Shown: in pieces, positions 23,888 to 31,344 of the stretch | Numbering within the stretch: the first letter of the stretch is position 1 | Layout of the letters: each line of letters opens with the position of its first letter | Source: Labrys monachus | GTDB lineage: Bacteria > Pseudomonadota > Alphaproteobacteria > Rhizobiales > Labraceae | Length of the DNA stretch: 64,000 bases | Assembly (NCBI RefSeq): GCF_030814655.1 | Contig: NZ_JAUSVK010000001.1 | Location: 2,127,501-2,191,500 of the forward strand | Direction: 5' to 3' | Notes under the pieces: model-generated | Told to the model about the DNA's origin: nothing | Databases searched by the model: none | Seen by the model: only the letters and a program-made list of their open reading frames with translations | Program-made: the position numbers and the translations under genes

Positions 23888-24685
23888 ATGAACCTTGCCT
23901 CGCCCCGGAACGTGCAGGCGCTGCCCTTCGACGGGCCGCTCTTTTCGATTTGCTCGCTCGTCAACAACGACAGCCAGTATGACCGCATGCTGGCGAGCTT
24001 CGCGCGGTACGGATTCTCTGAAGAAGATACCGAGTTCATCTTCGTCGACAATCGGGGGGGCAACACGTTCGAGGCCTATGGCGGCCTCAACGCGATGCTG
24101 GCCAAGGCCCGGGGGCGCTACATCATCTGCTGCCATCAGGACGTGGAACTGATCGGCGACGGCGCCCATGAACTTGAGGCCAGGCTCGATGAGCTGACGG
24201 CGAAGGATCCTTTCTGGGCGATCGTCGGCAATGCCGGCGCCGGGCCGGCGGGGCGGGCCGTCCGCATCTCCGATCCCTATGGTGACGACCAGCATGTCGG
24301 GACGCTGCCGGCGGTCGTTCACAGCCTGGACGAGAACTTCCTGCTTCTGTGCCGAGAAAGGCTGATCGGCTTTTCGGCCGACCTCGCCGGCTTTCACCTC
24401 TATGGCACCGATGCCTGCCTGCAGGCGGAGCTGCGCGGATTCACGGCCTATGTGATCGATTTTCACTTGCGCCATCACAGCCGCGGCAATGCGGATGCAA
24501 GCTATTTCGAGTGCATGCGCCGCCTGGAGGACAAGTATGGCCGAGCCTTCCGGTCGCGTCGCATTCTCACCACTTTCAAGCCCCTCTACATCACCGCCAA
24601 TGCATGGCGTGCGCGTTTCTGGCGGTTCAGGAAATGGCAGAGAATGCGCCAGCTGCGGCTTCGCCGGAAGCAGGGAAAGGCGTGA
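23888..24685 (+). CDS. glycosyltransferase-like protein (GT-A/GT2-like)
   Basis: A 265-residue cytoplasmic protein with a GT-A-like layout: FSICSLVNNDSQYDRMLASF, EFIFVDNRGGNTFEAYGGLN, ARGRYIICCHQDVELIGDGA (a CHQD acidic site where family members carry DxD), and LYGTDACLQAELRGFTAYVI. The basic C-terminus (FWRFRKWQRMRQLRLRRKQ) could bind the membrane. The ATG at 23888 has AAAGGCGG upstream. It lies 6 bp ahead of rfbC, so it probably adds a sugar, perhaps rhamnose, to a surface polysaccharide. The acceptor is unknown. Confidence 0.72.
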   Translation: MNLASPRNVQALPFDGPLFSICSLVNNDSQYDRMLASFARYGFSEEDTEFIFVDNRGGNTFEAYGGLNAMLAKARGRYIICCHQDVELIGDGAHELEARLDELTAKDPFWAIVGNAGAGPAGRAVRISDPYGDDQHVGTLPAVVHSLDENFLLLCRERLIGFSADLAGFHLYGTDACLQAELRGFTAYVIDFHLRHHSRGNADASYFECMRRLEDKYGRAFRSRRILTTFKPLYITANAWRARFWRFRKWQRMRQLRLRRKQGKA

Positions 24686-24691
24686 GGCTTC

Positions 24692-25249
24692 ATGGAAGTT
24701 GAAAGATTAGCGCTCGCGGGCCTCGTGCGCCTCGTGCCTCCGCGCCTCGGCGACGAGCGGGGATTTTTTTCCGAGACCTTCAACGCCGCCAGGTTCCGGC
24801 AGGCCGCTGGCACGGACACCGTCTTCGTCCAGGACAATCAATCCCTGTCGCGGCAGGCCGGGGTCCTGCGCGGCCTGCACGGGCAGCGGGCGCCCTTCGC
24901 CCAGGCCAAGCTGGTGCGCGTCACCCGCGGCCGCATCTTTGACGTGGCCGTCGATGTCCGGCGCGCCTCGCCCACCTACGGGCGCTGGGCCGCGACGGAG
25001 CTGAGCGCGGAGAACTGGGCCCAATTGTTCATCCCGGCCGGTTTCCTGCACGGTTTCTATACTCTCGAGCCCGAAACCGAAGTGCAGTACAAGGTCGATG
25101 CGCATTATGCGGCGGATCACGAGATCGGCGTGGTCTGGAACGATCCGGAACTCGGCATCGCCTGGCCGCTCGAAGGCGGCAGTCCGCTCCTGTCCGACAA
25201 GGATCGCGGGCTGCCGACATTTGCCGATTTCAACGCCTCGTTTGCTTGA
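24692..25249 (+). CDS. rfbC: dTDP-4-dehydrorhamnose 3,5-epimerase
   Basis: A 185-residue cupin enzyme (RmlC) for the third step of dTDP-L-rhamnose synthesis. Family motifs are [35 protein letters not shown] with the catalytic His, [40 protein letters not shown] with the catalytic-region Tyr, and a terminal [16 protein letters not shown]. Length is normal. The four rhamnose genes run in order C, B, D, A with short or overlapping junctions. Confidence 0.95.
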   Translation: MEVERLALAGLVRLVPPRLGDERGFFSETFNAARFRQAAGTDTVFVQDNQSLSRQAGVLRGLHGQRAPFAQAKLVRVTRGRIFDVAVDVRRASPTYGRWAATELSAENWAQLFIPAGFLHGFYTLEPETEVQYKVDAHYAADHEIGVVWNDPELGIAWPLEGGSPLLSDKDRGLPTFADFNASFA

Positions 25250-25271
25250 AGCGAGGGGAGGGCGGGCCGCC

Positions 25272-26345
25272 ATGAAAATCCTAATCACCGGCGGCGCGGG
25301 CTTCATCGGTTCGGCGCTGATCCGCTTCCTCATCGCCCATACCGATGCGCAGGTCGTCAACGTCGATGCCCTGACCTATTCGGCGACGCCCGAGGCATTG
25401 GAAAAGGGCGCCGACTCGGACCGCTACGCCTTCGTCAAGGCGAACATCCGCGATCTCGCCTCGTTGCAGGCCATCTTCACGGAGCACAGGCCGAGCCACG
25501 TGATGCATCTGGCCGCCGAGAGCCACGTCGACCGGTCGATCGACGGCCCCGATGCCTTCATCCAGACCAATCTCGTCGGTACCTTCAATCTCCTGCAGGC
25601 AGCCAGGGACTATTGGTCAGGCCTGCCGGCGGCGTCGCAAGAGGCCTTCCGTTTCCACCATATCACCACCGACGAGGTCTATGGCGCGCTCGGGCCGGGC
25701 GATCCGCCCTTCACGGAAGCCACGCCCTACCATCCGAATTCTCCCTATTCCGCGAGCAAGGCCGGATCCGACCATCTCGTCCGGGCCTGGCACGAGACCT
25801 ATGCCCTTCCGATCCTGGTCTCGTCATGCTCCAACAATTACGGGCTGTGGCAGTTTCCCGAAAAGCTCATCCCGCTGGTGATCGTCGCCGCCCTCGACGG
25901 AAAGCCGCTGCCGGTCTACGGCAAGGGCGAGAACGTGCGCGACTGGCTGCATGTCGAGGACCATGCCAGGGCGCTTTGGACGGTGCTCACGAAGGGAAGA
26001 GTCGGCGAGACCTACAATATCGGGGGTGGCGCCGAGCGGAAGAACATCGACGTCGTTCGGGCGATCTGTGCGGTGCTGGACAGGCTCAGGCCGGCAAACG
26101 CGCAGCATGACCATCTCATAACCCATGTCGCCGACCGGCCGGGACATGATTTCCGCTACGCCATCGACGCCTCGAAGATCCGACGGGAACTGGGCTGGGA
26201 GCCGCTGGAGACCTTCGACAGCGGACTGGAGCGCACAGTAAGGTGGTATATCGAGTACGAGGCATGGTGGCGCGGCGTGCAGCGAAACAAGTATGATGGA
26301 CGGCGTATCGGCGAGGGGCAGGGCCAGTCGTGCGCATTGCAGTGA
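25272..26345 (+). CDS. rfbB: dTDP-glucose 4,6-dehydratase
   Basis: A 357-residue extended short-chain dehydrogenase (RmlB), step two of dTDP-L-rhamnose synthesis. The NAD-binding motif [14 protein letters not shown] is at the N-terminus, the active-site TTDEVYG near residue 134, and the catalytic [19 protein letters not shown] near 160. [20 protein letters not shown] is also diagnostic. The start at 25272 begins the Rossmann strand directly. The 3' end overlaps rfbD by 16 bp. Confidence 0.95.
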   Translation: MKILITGGAGFIGSALIRFLIAHTDAQVVNVDALTYSATPEALEKGADSDRYAFVKANIRDLASLQAIFTEHRPSHVMHLAAESHVDRSIDGPDAFIQTNLVGTFNLLQAARDYWSGLPAASQEAFRFHHITTDEVYGALGPGDPPFTEATPYHPNSPYSASKAGSDHLVRAWHETYALPILVSSCSNNYGLWQFPEKLIPLVIVAALDGKPLPVYGKGENVRDWLHVEDHARALWTVLTKGRVGETYNIGGGAERKNIDVVRAICAVLDRLRPANAQHDHLITHVADRPGHDFRYAIDASKIRRELGWEPLETFDSGLERTVRWYIEYEAWWRGVQRNKYDGRRIGEGQGQSCALQ

Positions 26346-27202
26346 TCGGCGAGCACGGGCAGCTGGCCTCATGCCTGCGCGAACGGGCCGGGCAGGGCTG
26401 GCGCTTCCTCGGCCGCGATATCATCGATCTGGCATGTGCGGCCGATTTCGATCGGATCCTCGACCGGGAAGCGCCTGATGTGCTGGTCAATGCCGCAGCC
26501 TATACGGCCGTCGACAAGGCGGAGACCGAACCGGAACGGGCGTTCGCCGTGAACGAGGCCGCACCGGGCGCCCTGGCCCGCTGGTGCGCGAGGAACCGCG
26601 TCGCCTTTCTTCATGTCTCGACCGACTATGTCTTCGACGGTGCCGGCGACGGGCCGTGGCGGGAAGACGACGAAGCGCGCCCGCTCAACGTCTACGGTGC
26701 CAGTAAACTGGCGGGAGAGCGTGCCGTGCTGGAAAGCGGGGCGAGGGCGCTCATCTTGCGGACCGCCTGGGTCCACAGCTCCTATGGCAGGAATTTCGTC
26801 AAGACCGTGCTACGCCTGGCCCTGGAGCGTGACCGGATCGACATCGTCGCCGACCAGTCGGGCGGCCCGACATCGGCGCAGGATCTGGCCGATGGCTGCG
26901 CCGCTCTCCTGCCCTTGCTGCATGAAGGCCGGATCGAGGGCCTGCATCATTGCGGGGGCGCCGGTGCGACGACCTGGGCCGACTTCGCGCAGGCGATCTT
27001 CGAAGAAGCGCTGCAGCGTGGATTCATCCCGCGCGTGCCGGCGATCATGCGGGTGCGCTCCGCCGATTACCCGACGCCGGCCCGCCGCCCGCTGAATTCC
27101 CGCCTCTCATGCGACAGGCTGCTGGGGAAGAGCGGCGTCGCGATGCCGGGATGGCGGCTCGGCCTGCGGCGCACGCTGGATGCAATGGAGAAGACATCGT
27201 GA
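26330..27202 (+). CDS. rfbD: dTDP-4-dehydrorhamnose reductase
   Basis: A 290-residue NAD(P)H-dependent reductase (RmlD), the final step of dTDP-L-rhamnose synthesis. It shows [47 protein letters not shown] and the catalytic [16 protein letters not shown] start at 26330 inside the rfbB end gives the correct N-terminus. The stop overlaps the GTG of rfbA in GTGA (27199-27202), implying coupled translation. Confidence 0.94.
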   Translation: MRIAVIGEHGQLASCLRERAGQGWRFLGRDIIDLACAADFDRILDREAPDVLVNAAAYTAVDKAETEPERAFAVNEAAPGALARWCARNRVAFLHVSTDYVFDGAGDGPWREDDEARPLNVYGASKLAGERAVLESGARALILRTAWVHSSYGRNFVKTVLRLALERDRIDIVADQSGGPTSAQDLADGCAALLPLLHEGRIEGLHHCGGAGATTWADFAQAIFEEALQRGFIPRVPAIMRVRSADYPTPARRPLNSRLSCDRLLGKSGVAMPGWRLGLRRTLDAMEKTS

Positions 27203-28065
27203 AGGGCATCATTCTCGCCGGTGGTTCCGGGACGAGGCTCTACCCCCTGACGCTGGCGGTCTCCAAGCAGATGCTGCCCGTCTACAACAAGCCGATGATC
27301 TATTACCCGCTTTCCGTGCTGATGCTGGCGGGGATTCGCGACATTCTGGTGATCTCGACGCCGCGGGATCTGCCGCAGTTCGAGGCTCTGCTGGGCGATG
27401 GCGGCCAATGGGGCCTGTCGTTGCAATATGCCGCGCAGCCCAGTCCCGACGGATTGGCGCAGGCCTTCGTCATCGGGCGCCGGTTTGTGGGAGCCGATAC
27501 CGTGGCTCTCGTTCTCGGCGACAACATCTTCTACGGCCATGGGCTGTCGGACATGGTCGCGAAGGCGGCCGGCCGGACGAGGGGAGCGACGGTCTTCGGT
27601 TATCAGGTGGCCGATCCCGAACGGTATGGCGTCGTCGCGTTCGATGACGCGGGACGAGCCATCGACATCGAGGAGAAGCCGGCCCGGCCGAAATCCAGCT
27701 TCGCCGTGACGGGGCTCTATTTCTACGACAATGACGTGCTTGATATCGCGGCGCAGCTGCTGCCCTCGCCGCGCGGGGAACTCGAGATTACCGACGTCAA
27801 CAGGGCCTACCTCCGGCGGGGCGACCTGCAGGTGGAACGGATGGGCCGGGGCTTTGCCTGGCTCGACACCGGCACGCATGAATCGTTGATCCAGGCCGGA
27901 CATTTCGTCCAGACGCTGGAGACGCGCCAGGGCATCCAGCTCGCCTGCCTCGAAGAGATCGCTCTCTCGCTCGGATATATCGGCCCGGAGGACGTGCGGG
28001 CGGCCGTCCGCCGTTTGGGGCGAGGCAGCTACAGCGAGTATCTCCGGCGGATGGTCGGGGATTGA
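27199..28065 (+). CDS. rfbA: glucose-1-phosphate thymidylyltransferase
   Basis: A 288-residue nucleotidyltransferase (RmlA) that makes dTDP-glucose, the entry step of the pathway, and is usually feedback-inhibited by dTDP-rhamnose. Motifs: [67 protein letters not shown]-like [12 protein letters not shown] and [11 protein letters not shown]. The GTG at 27199 gives the conserved MKGIILAGG start. It ends only 5 bp from the end of the convergent minus-strand gene, leaving no room for a terminator between the operons. Confidence 0.95.
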   Translation: MKGIILAGGSGTRLYPLTLAVSKQMLPVYNKPMIYYPLSVLMLAGIRDILVISTPRDLPQFEALLGDGGQWGLSLQYAAQPSPDGLAQAFVIGRRFVGADTVALVLGDNIFYGHGLSDMVAKAAGRTRGATVFGYQVADPERYGVVAFDDAGRAIDIEEKPARPKSSFAVTGLYFYDNDVLDIAAQLLPSPRGELEITDVNRAYLRRGDLQVERMGRGFAWLDTGTHESLIQAGHFVQTLETRQGIQLACLEEIALSLGYIGPEDVRAAVRRLGRGSYSEYLRRMVGD

Positions 28066-28070
28066 TGCCT

Positions 28071-28898
28071 TCAGGGTACGGGCCGGCCATGGCGCCATTG
28101 CCAGTCGAGGACCTTGCGGCTCAGCCAGGATCTCCTGGCGATGTTCGCGCGCTTATCGCCCCAGGCGGCCTTGGACAGGCGCCAGCGGCTTCGCGCGCGG
28201 GCGACTTGATAGCCATGGCTGCGATTGTCCGCCACCAACAGCTCCTCCTGGTCGCCTGAATAATATATGCGCGACTCCGGCCATGATTCGGGGGGGACGA
28301 CCTGCCCCGATCGTCCGACCATCGCGATGCGTCCGCCGCCCCTCAATATGCTCCTCGACAGGCTCTGCGGGCCGGATTCAAAGCGAATGCAGGCGTCCTT
28401 GGTATCCAGCGGATTATCGAACGACAGATAGAGCTCTCTTCGCAGGAAGATGGCATTGGTGCGCAGATGCGGGCTGGGAAAGGACAATTCGGGGTCAATC
28501 GACGTCCAGCTGCCGGTGGCTCCGATCACGGCATCGTCGCCGAGCCGGGCCGAAGCGTCGGCATAGACTTCCAGCCACCTCGGTGCGAGGAGACGCGCAT
28601 ATGAATTGAAGAAGAGGCAATGGGAAGCTTCGATCCGCGCGGCTGCGGTGCGATAGGCGGTGAGGTCGTATCCCTCGTCGGAGACGTGCAGCACGGTGGC
28701 GCGCTGTCCCCGCTCCGTGACCCATGACGAGGCGAGAGGTTCGATCTCGGCCTCGGCAAACCCCTTCTGGATCAGGAACGGCATGTAGTCGATCGCAGTT
28801 GCGTGCTTCCTGAGGCTGGCGAGAAAGCCGCCGAACAGACAGGGATCGTTGCCCCTGCGCAGGAGATAGAAGACCGCGATGCTCTTCGCTTCACCCAT
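28071..28898 (-). CDS. putative glycosyltransferase-like protein
   Basis: A 275-residue protein in the polysaccharide region. It has IAVFYLLRRGNDPCLFGGFL, a central VSDEGYDLTAYRTAAARIEA and HCLFFNSYARLLAPRWLEVY, then GATGSWTSIDPE and TNAIFLRRELYL. The order suggests a GT-A fold with residues around SDEGYD as the nucleotide-sugar region, but I do not find a classic DxD motif, so the activity is inferred. The C-terminus is basic. It is third in a minus-strand operon, 3 bp after the epimerase gene. Confidence 0.6.
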   Translation of the reverse strand: MGEAKSIAVFYLLRRGNDPCLFGGFLASLRKHATAIDYMPFLIQKGFAEAEIEPLASSWVTERGQRATVLHVSDEGYDLTAYRTAAARIEASHCLFFNSYARLLAPRWLEVYADASARLGDDAVIGATGSWTSIDPELSFPSPHLRTNAIFLRRELYLSFDNPLDTKDACIRFESGPQSLSRSILRGGGRIAMVGRSGQVVPPESWPESRIYYSGDQEELLVADNRSHGYQVARARSRWRLSKAAWGDKRANIARRSWLSRKVLDWQWRHGRPVP

Positions 28899-28901
28899 GG
28901 C

Positions 28902-29819
28902 TCATTGCGCCGCTGCGTTCTGGTCCAGATGTTCCCGCCACCAGTGATAGGTTTCCGTCAGGCGCTCTTCCGTCGAAGCGCCGGGCGTATAGCCGACCTC
29001 GTCGCGCAGCCGGGAGATATCGGCAACGATGCGCGGCGGCTCATTCGGGCGGTCGGGCAGCGCGCCTATCAGGAGCCGTGCGTCTTGGCCTGCGGCGCGC
29101 TGCAGCATTCCCGCAATGTCCGCAATCGCCAGGCCGCGACCGCTCGCGATGTTGACGGCGCCCTGCACGGGCGAAAGGGCCAGGGCGGCGAGGGCATCCC
29201 CCGCGTCGCGTATATCGATGAAATCGCGCACGGCGCTGCCCGAGGAGAGGGGGGCCGGTTCCCGTCGGGCGAGCCGGATCGCCACCGATGCCGCCAGGCG
29301 GTCCGGATGCTCCCAGGGGCCGAAGAGATAGAACAGCCGGCCCCACGCAAACTCGAAGGCCTGCAGCGCCGCATATTCAGCGAGGATCCGCCGGGTCGCG
29401 TCCTTCGTCACCGCGTAGAGCGTGGTCGGGCGGATCGGCGTTCTCCCCTCGATGCAATCGCCCTCTTCGGGCCAGTCATATTCGAAACAGGTACCGATGC
29501 CGACGAAACGCCGGACGCCGTGGCGTCCGGCCGCGCGGGCAAGACGCAAGGTTGCCGCCGCCCAGTCGAGATTGGCGGGAGTCTGCCAGAATTGGCCGTG
29601 TTCGACGCACCATGCCGCGTGCAGGATGATGTCGGGCTTCGCGCGCGAGACGACCTCGTCTGCCGCATCGGGGTCCAGAAGATCGGCAAGGATGACGCCG
29701 GGCGACGCCTCGCCGGATGCGCCTCGGGTGCACAGGACGACTTCCGCTCCGTATCGACGCAAGGCCTGGACGACCCAGCGACCGACGAACCCCGTGCCAC
29801 CCGTCATCAATATCCGCAC
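28902..29819 (-). CDS. NAD-dependent epimerase/dehydratase family protein
   Basis: A 305-residue extended SDR. The dinucleotide site is MRILMTGGTGFVGRWVVQAL, the catalytic motif is YAVTK near residue 136, and AWGRLFYLFGPWEHPDRLAA and FIDIRDAGDALAAL follow the family pattern. It most likely modifies a nucleotide sugar used by the flanking glycosyltransferases; the substrate is not determinable. It lies in the middle of a three-gene minus-strand operon and is followed closely by the 275-residue gene. Confidence 0.87.
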   Translation of the reverse strand: MRILMTGGTGFVGRWVVQALRRYGAEVVLCTRGASGEASPGVILADLLDPDAADEVVSRAKPDIILHAAWCVEHGQFWQTPANLDWAAATLRLARAAGRHGVRRFVGIGTCFEYDWPEEGDCIEGRTPIRPTTLYAVTKDATRRILAEYAALQAFEFAWGRLFYLFGPWEHPDRLAASVAIRLARREPAPLSSGSAVRDFIDIRDAGDALAALALSPVQGAVNIASGRGLAIADIAGMLQRAAGQDARLLIGALPDRPNEPPRIVADISRLRDEVGYTPGASTEERLTETYHWWREHLDQNAAAQ

Positions 29820-29860
29820 TGGTGTCCTCGCGATGGAGAAACGCGTCTTGAAAGGCGACC

Positions 29861-30739
29861 CTAGAACTCGCTCCCGAGTCCGGCGGGCGATTTGTCCCGC
29901 AGGACGGTGCGCTTGATGATCTTGCTCAGGCGGTAGACTCGCTTGTCGACGTAGAATGGCAGTGCCGCCCGGATGGTCAACCGCTCGACCGTCGAAAAGG
30001 GCCTTTCATCGATGTAACGTCGGCACTGTGCGGCAAACTGACGCCGCAACGCCAGCATTTCCGAGACCGGCGGCTTGGTGCCCTTCTTCGGCGTGTAGCT
30101 CTTGGTGACGAGCCGCTGGATGAAGACGGCCTCGGGGACGATGGCCACACTGCGGTCCAGCAGGAACGGAAACAGGATGAGATGGTCCAGCGCCCAGGCG
30201 TGCGGGAAGGCGGTCCAGGCCCTCTCGAACTCCCTGAGCAGGGCATCGCGGTTCCAAAGGCCGTAGAACCATCCAGCATGGGAGTTGAACAGGAGCTGCA
30301 GAATGTCCCTGGTCGCCGATTTGTGCTCGAGCGGCCTGGGGCGTGAATATCGGGAGCGCCCGTTGGAGCTCAGGGTGTTCGTGGTCGGTACCGCCAAGCG
30401 CGCCGCCGGATCGGCGATCAGCGCATTATTCAGTCTTTCGATATAGTCGGGCGAGCAGAGGTCGTCATGTGCCCGCCACATCATATGCGGCGTCGTGCAA
30501 TCGAGGATGATGCGATGGAAGTTCGGCATCGCCCGGATGTTTTCGGGATGCCGGATGTGACGCACCCGTGAATCCCGCGCTTCGAAAGCTCGCGCGATGT
30601 CCGGTGTCGCATCGGCCGAAGCATTGTCGTAGATGCGGATCTCGATGTCGCGCAACGTCTGAGCCAGCAGGCATTCGATACATTCGCGCAATTGATCCGC
30701 GCCATTGTAGACCGGAACGCCGACGGTGACTGTCGTCAT
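29861..30739 (-). CDS. family 2 glycosyltransferase
   Basis: A 292-residue GT2 enzyme. The nucleotide-sugar domain begins VTVGVPVYNGADQLRECIEC, followed by RIYDNASADATPDIAR and the acidic site in MMWRAHDDLCSPDYIERL, the likely DxD equivalent. The C-terminal part (FYVDKRVYRLSKIIKRTVL) is basic. It heads the minus-strand operon; its promoter must lie in 30740-30924, which otherwise shows nothing recognisable. It probably transfers a sugar during surface-polysaccharide assembly. Confidence 0.85.
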   Translation of the reverse strand: MTTVTVGVPVYNGADQLRECIECLLAQTLRDIEIRIYDNASADATPDIARAFEARDSRVRHIRHPENIRAMPNFHRIILDCTTPHMMWRAHDDLCSPDYIERLNNALIADPAARLAVPTTNTLSSNGRSRYSRPRPLEHKSATRDILQLLFNSHAGWFYGLWNRDALLREFERAWTAFPHAWALDHLILFPFLLDRSVAIVPEAVFIQRLVTKSYTPKKGTKPPVSEMLALRRQFAAQCRRYIDERPFSTVERLTIRAALPFYVDKRVYRLSKIIKRTVLRDKSPAGLGSEF

Positions 30740-30924
30740 GAATGCCTTCTCGCAGCGAACCTGGTCCGGCGGATCGAGACCCGGCGCCTGTCGGGACGGT
30801 TCTAACCCACGGCCCGCCGGCGATGCAAGGCGGGAGCCTTCGCAGGACCGAGATCGTCTAAGCAGAATTTTCGGGTCCTTCCAACGGATGGATCCGAAGA
30901 TTGCCGCGTCCTTTCAAGAGTCCT

Positions 30925-30962
30925 GCAGAGATTCACGGGCATTCTCACCCGTGAATCTCTGC
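30925..30962 (-). terminator. perfect 15-bp hairpin at the left end of the prophage
   Basis: GCAGAGATTCACGGG (30925-30939) and its exact complement (30948-30962) flank an 8-nt loop. It starts at the base next to the stop codon of the last phage gene and lies between the prophage and the polysaccharide operon, both on the minus strand. It has no U-tract, so termination may need Rho or the stem may have another role, such as a phage-end or recombination site. Confidence 0.55.
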
Positions 30963-31211
30963 TTAGGAACCGGCCTTGTCAAAGGCCCGGTCGAGGCGAT
31001 CGCCCAGGCGCTCGATCGCCGCTGCGAGACGCATCTCGATGTCGCGCGCGGAGCGGGCGGAGACATAGTCGCGGGCGACCTCGAGACGCATGCCGGCGAT
31101 CTCGTCGCGAACGGCCTGCACCATCGACCATGCGCGCCAGAAGGCGCCACCGACGATGGCGACGACGCCGATGAGCGGCGCCAGTTGCTCCCACTCGATC
31201 GGCGCACTCAC
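30963..31211 (-). CDS. small phage membrane protein
   Basis: An 82-residue protein with one strong hydrophobic segment (LAPLIGVVAIVGGAFWRAW, about residues 10-28), followed by an amphipathic, charged helix (RDEIAGMRLEVARDYVSARS). One N-terminal membrane anchor with a coiled-coil-like tail at the distal end of a phage late operon is seen in holin-like or spanin-accessory genes, but I cannot assign a function. It overlaps the preceding mini-ORF by 4 bp. Confidence 0.6.
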   Translation of the reverse strand: MSAPIEWEQLAPLIGVVAIVGGAFWRAWSMVQAVRDEIAGMRLEVARDYVSARSARDIEMRLAAAIERLGDRLDRAFDKAGS

Positions 31212-31264
31212 GATGTCCGTCCGGGGCTTGCGCCGGCGGCGAGGCGATGGACGCGGAACGGCAT
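31208..31264 (-). CDS. possible 18-codon ORF upstream of the membrane protein
   Basis: ATG at 31264 opens an 18-residue frame (MPFRVHRLAAGASPGRTS) ending in a TGA that overlaps the next start as ATGA. A good ribosome site (AGGAGACCACC) precedes it, and a weak 5-bp hairpin at 31284-31299 sits 20 nt upstream, the spacing seen at other phage starts. It could be a leader for translational coupling. Confidence 0.35.
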   Translation of the reverse strand: MPFRVHRLAAGASPGRTS

Positions 31265-31344
31265 GGTGGTCTCCTTCTCTGCGCTTCGTCTTGGCGAAGG
31301 TCCGCAGCGTTGCTGGCGTGTGACATGGGTGAAAGCGCGTAGCA

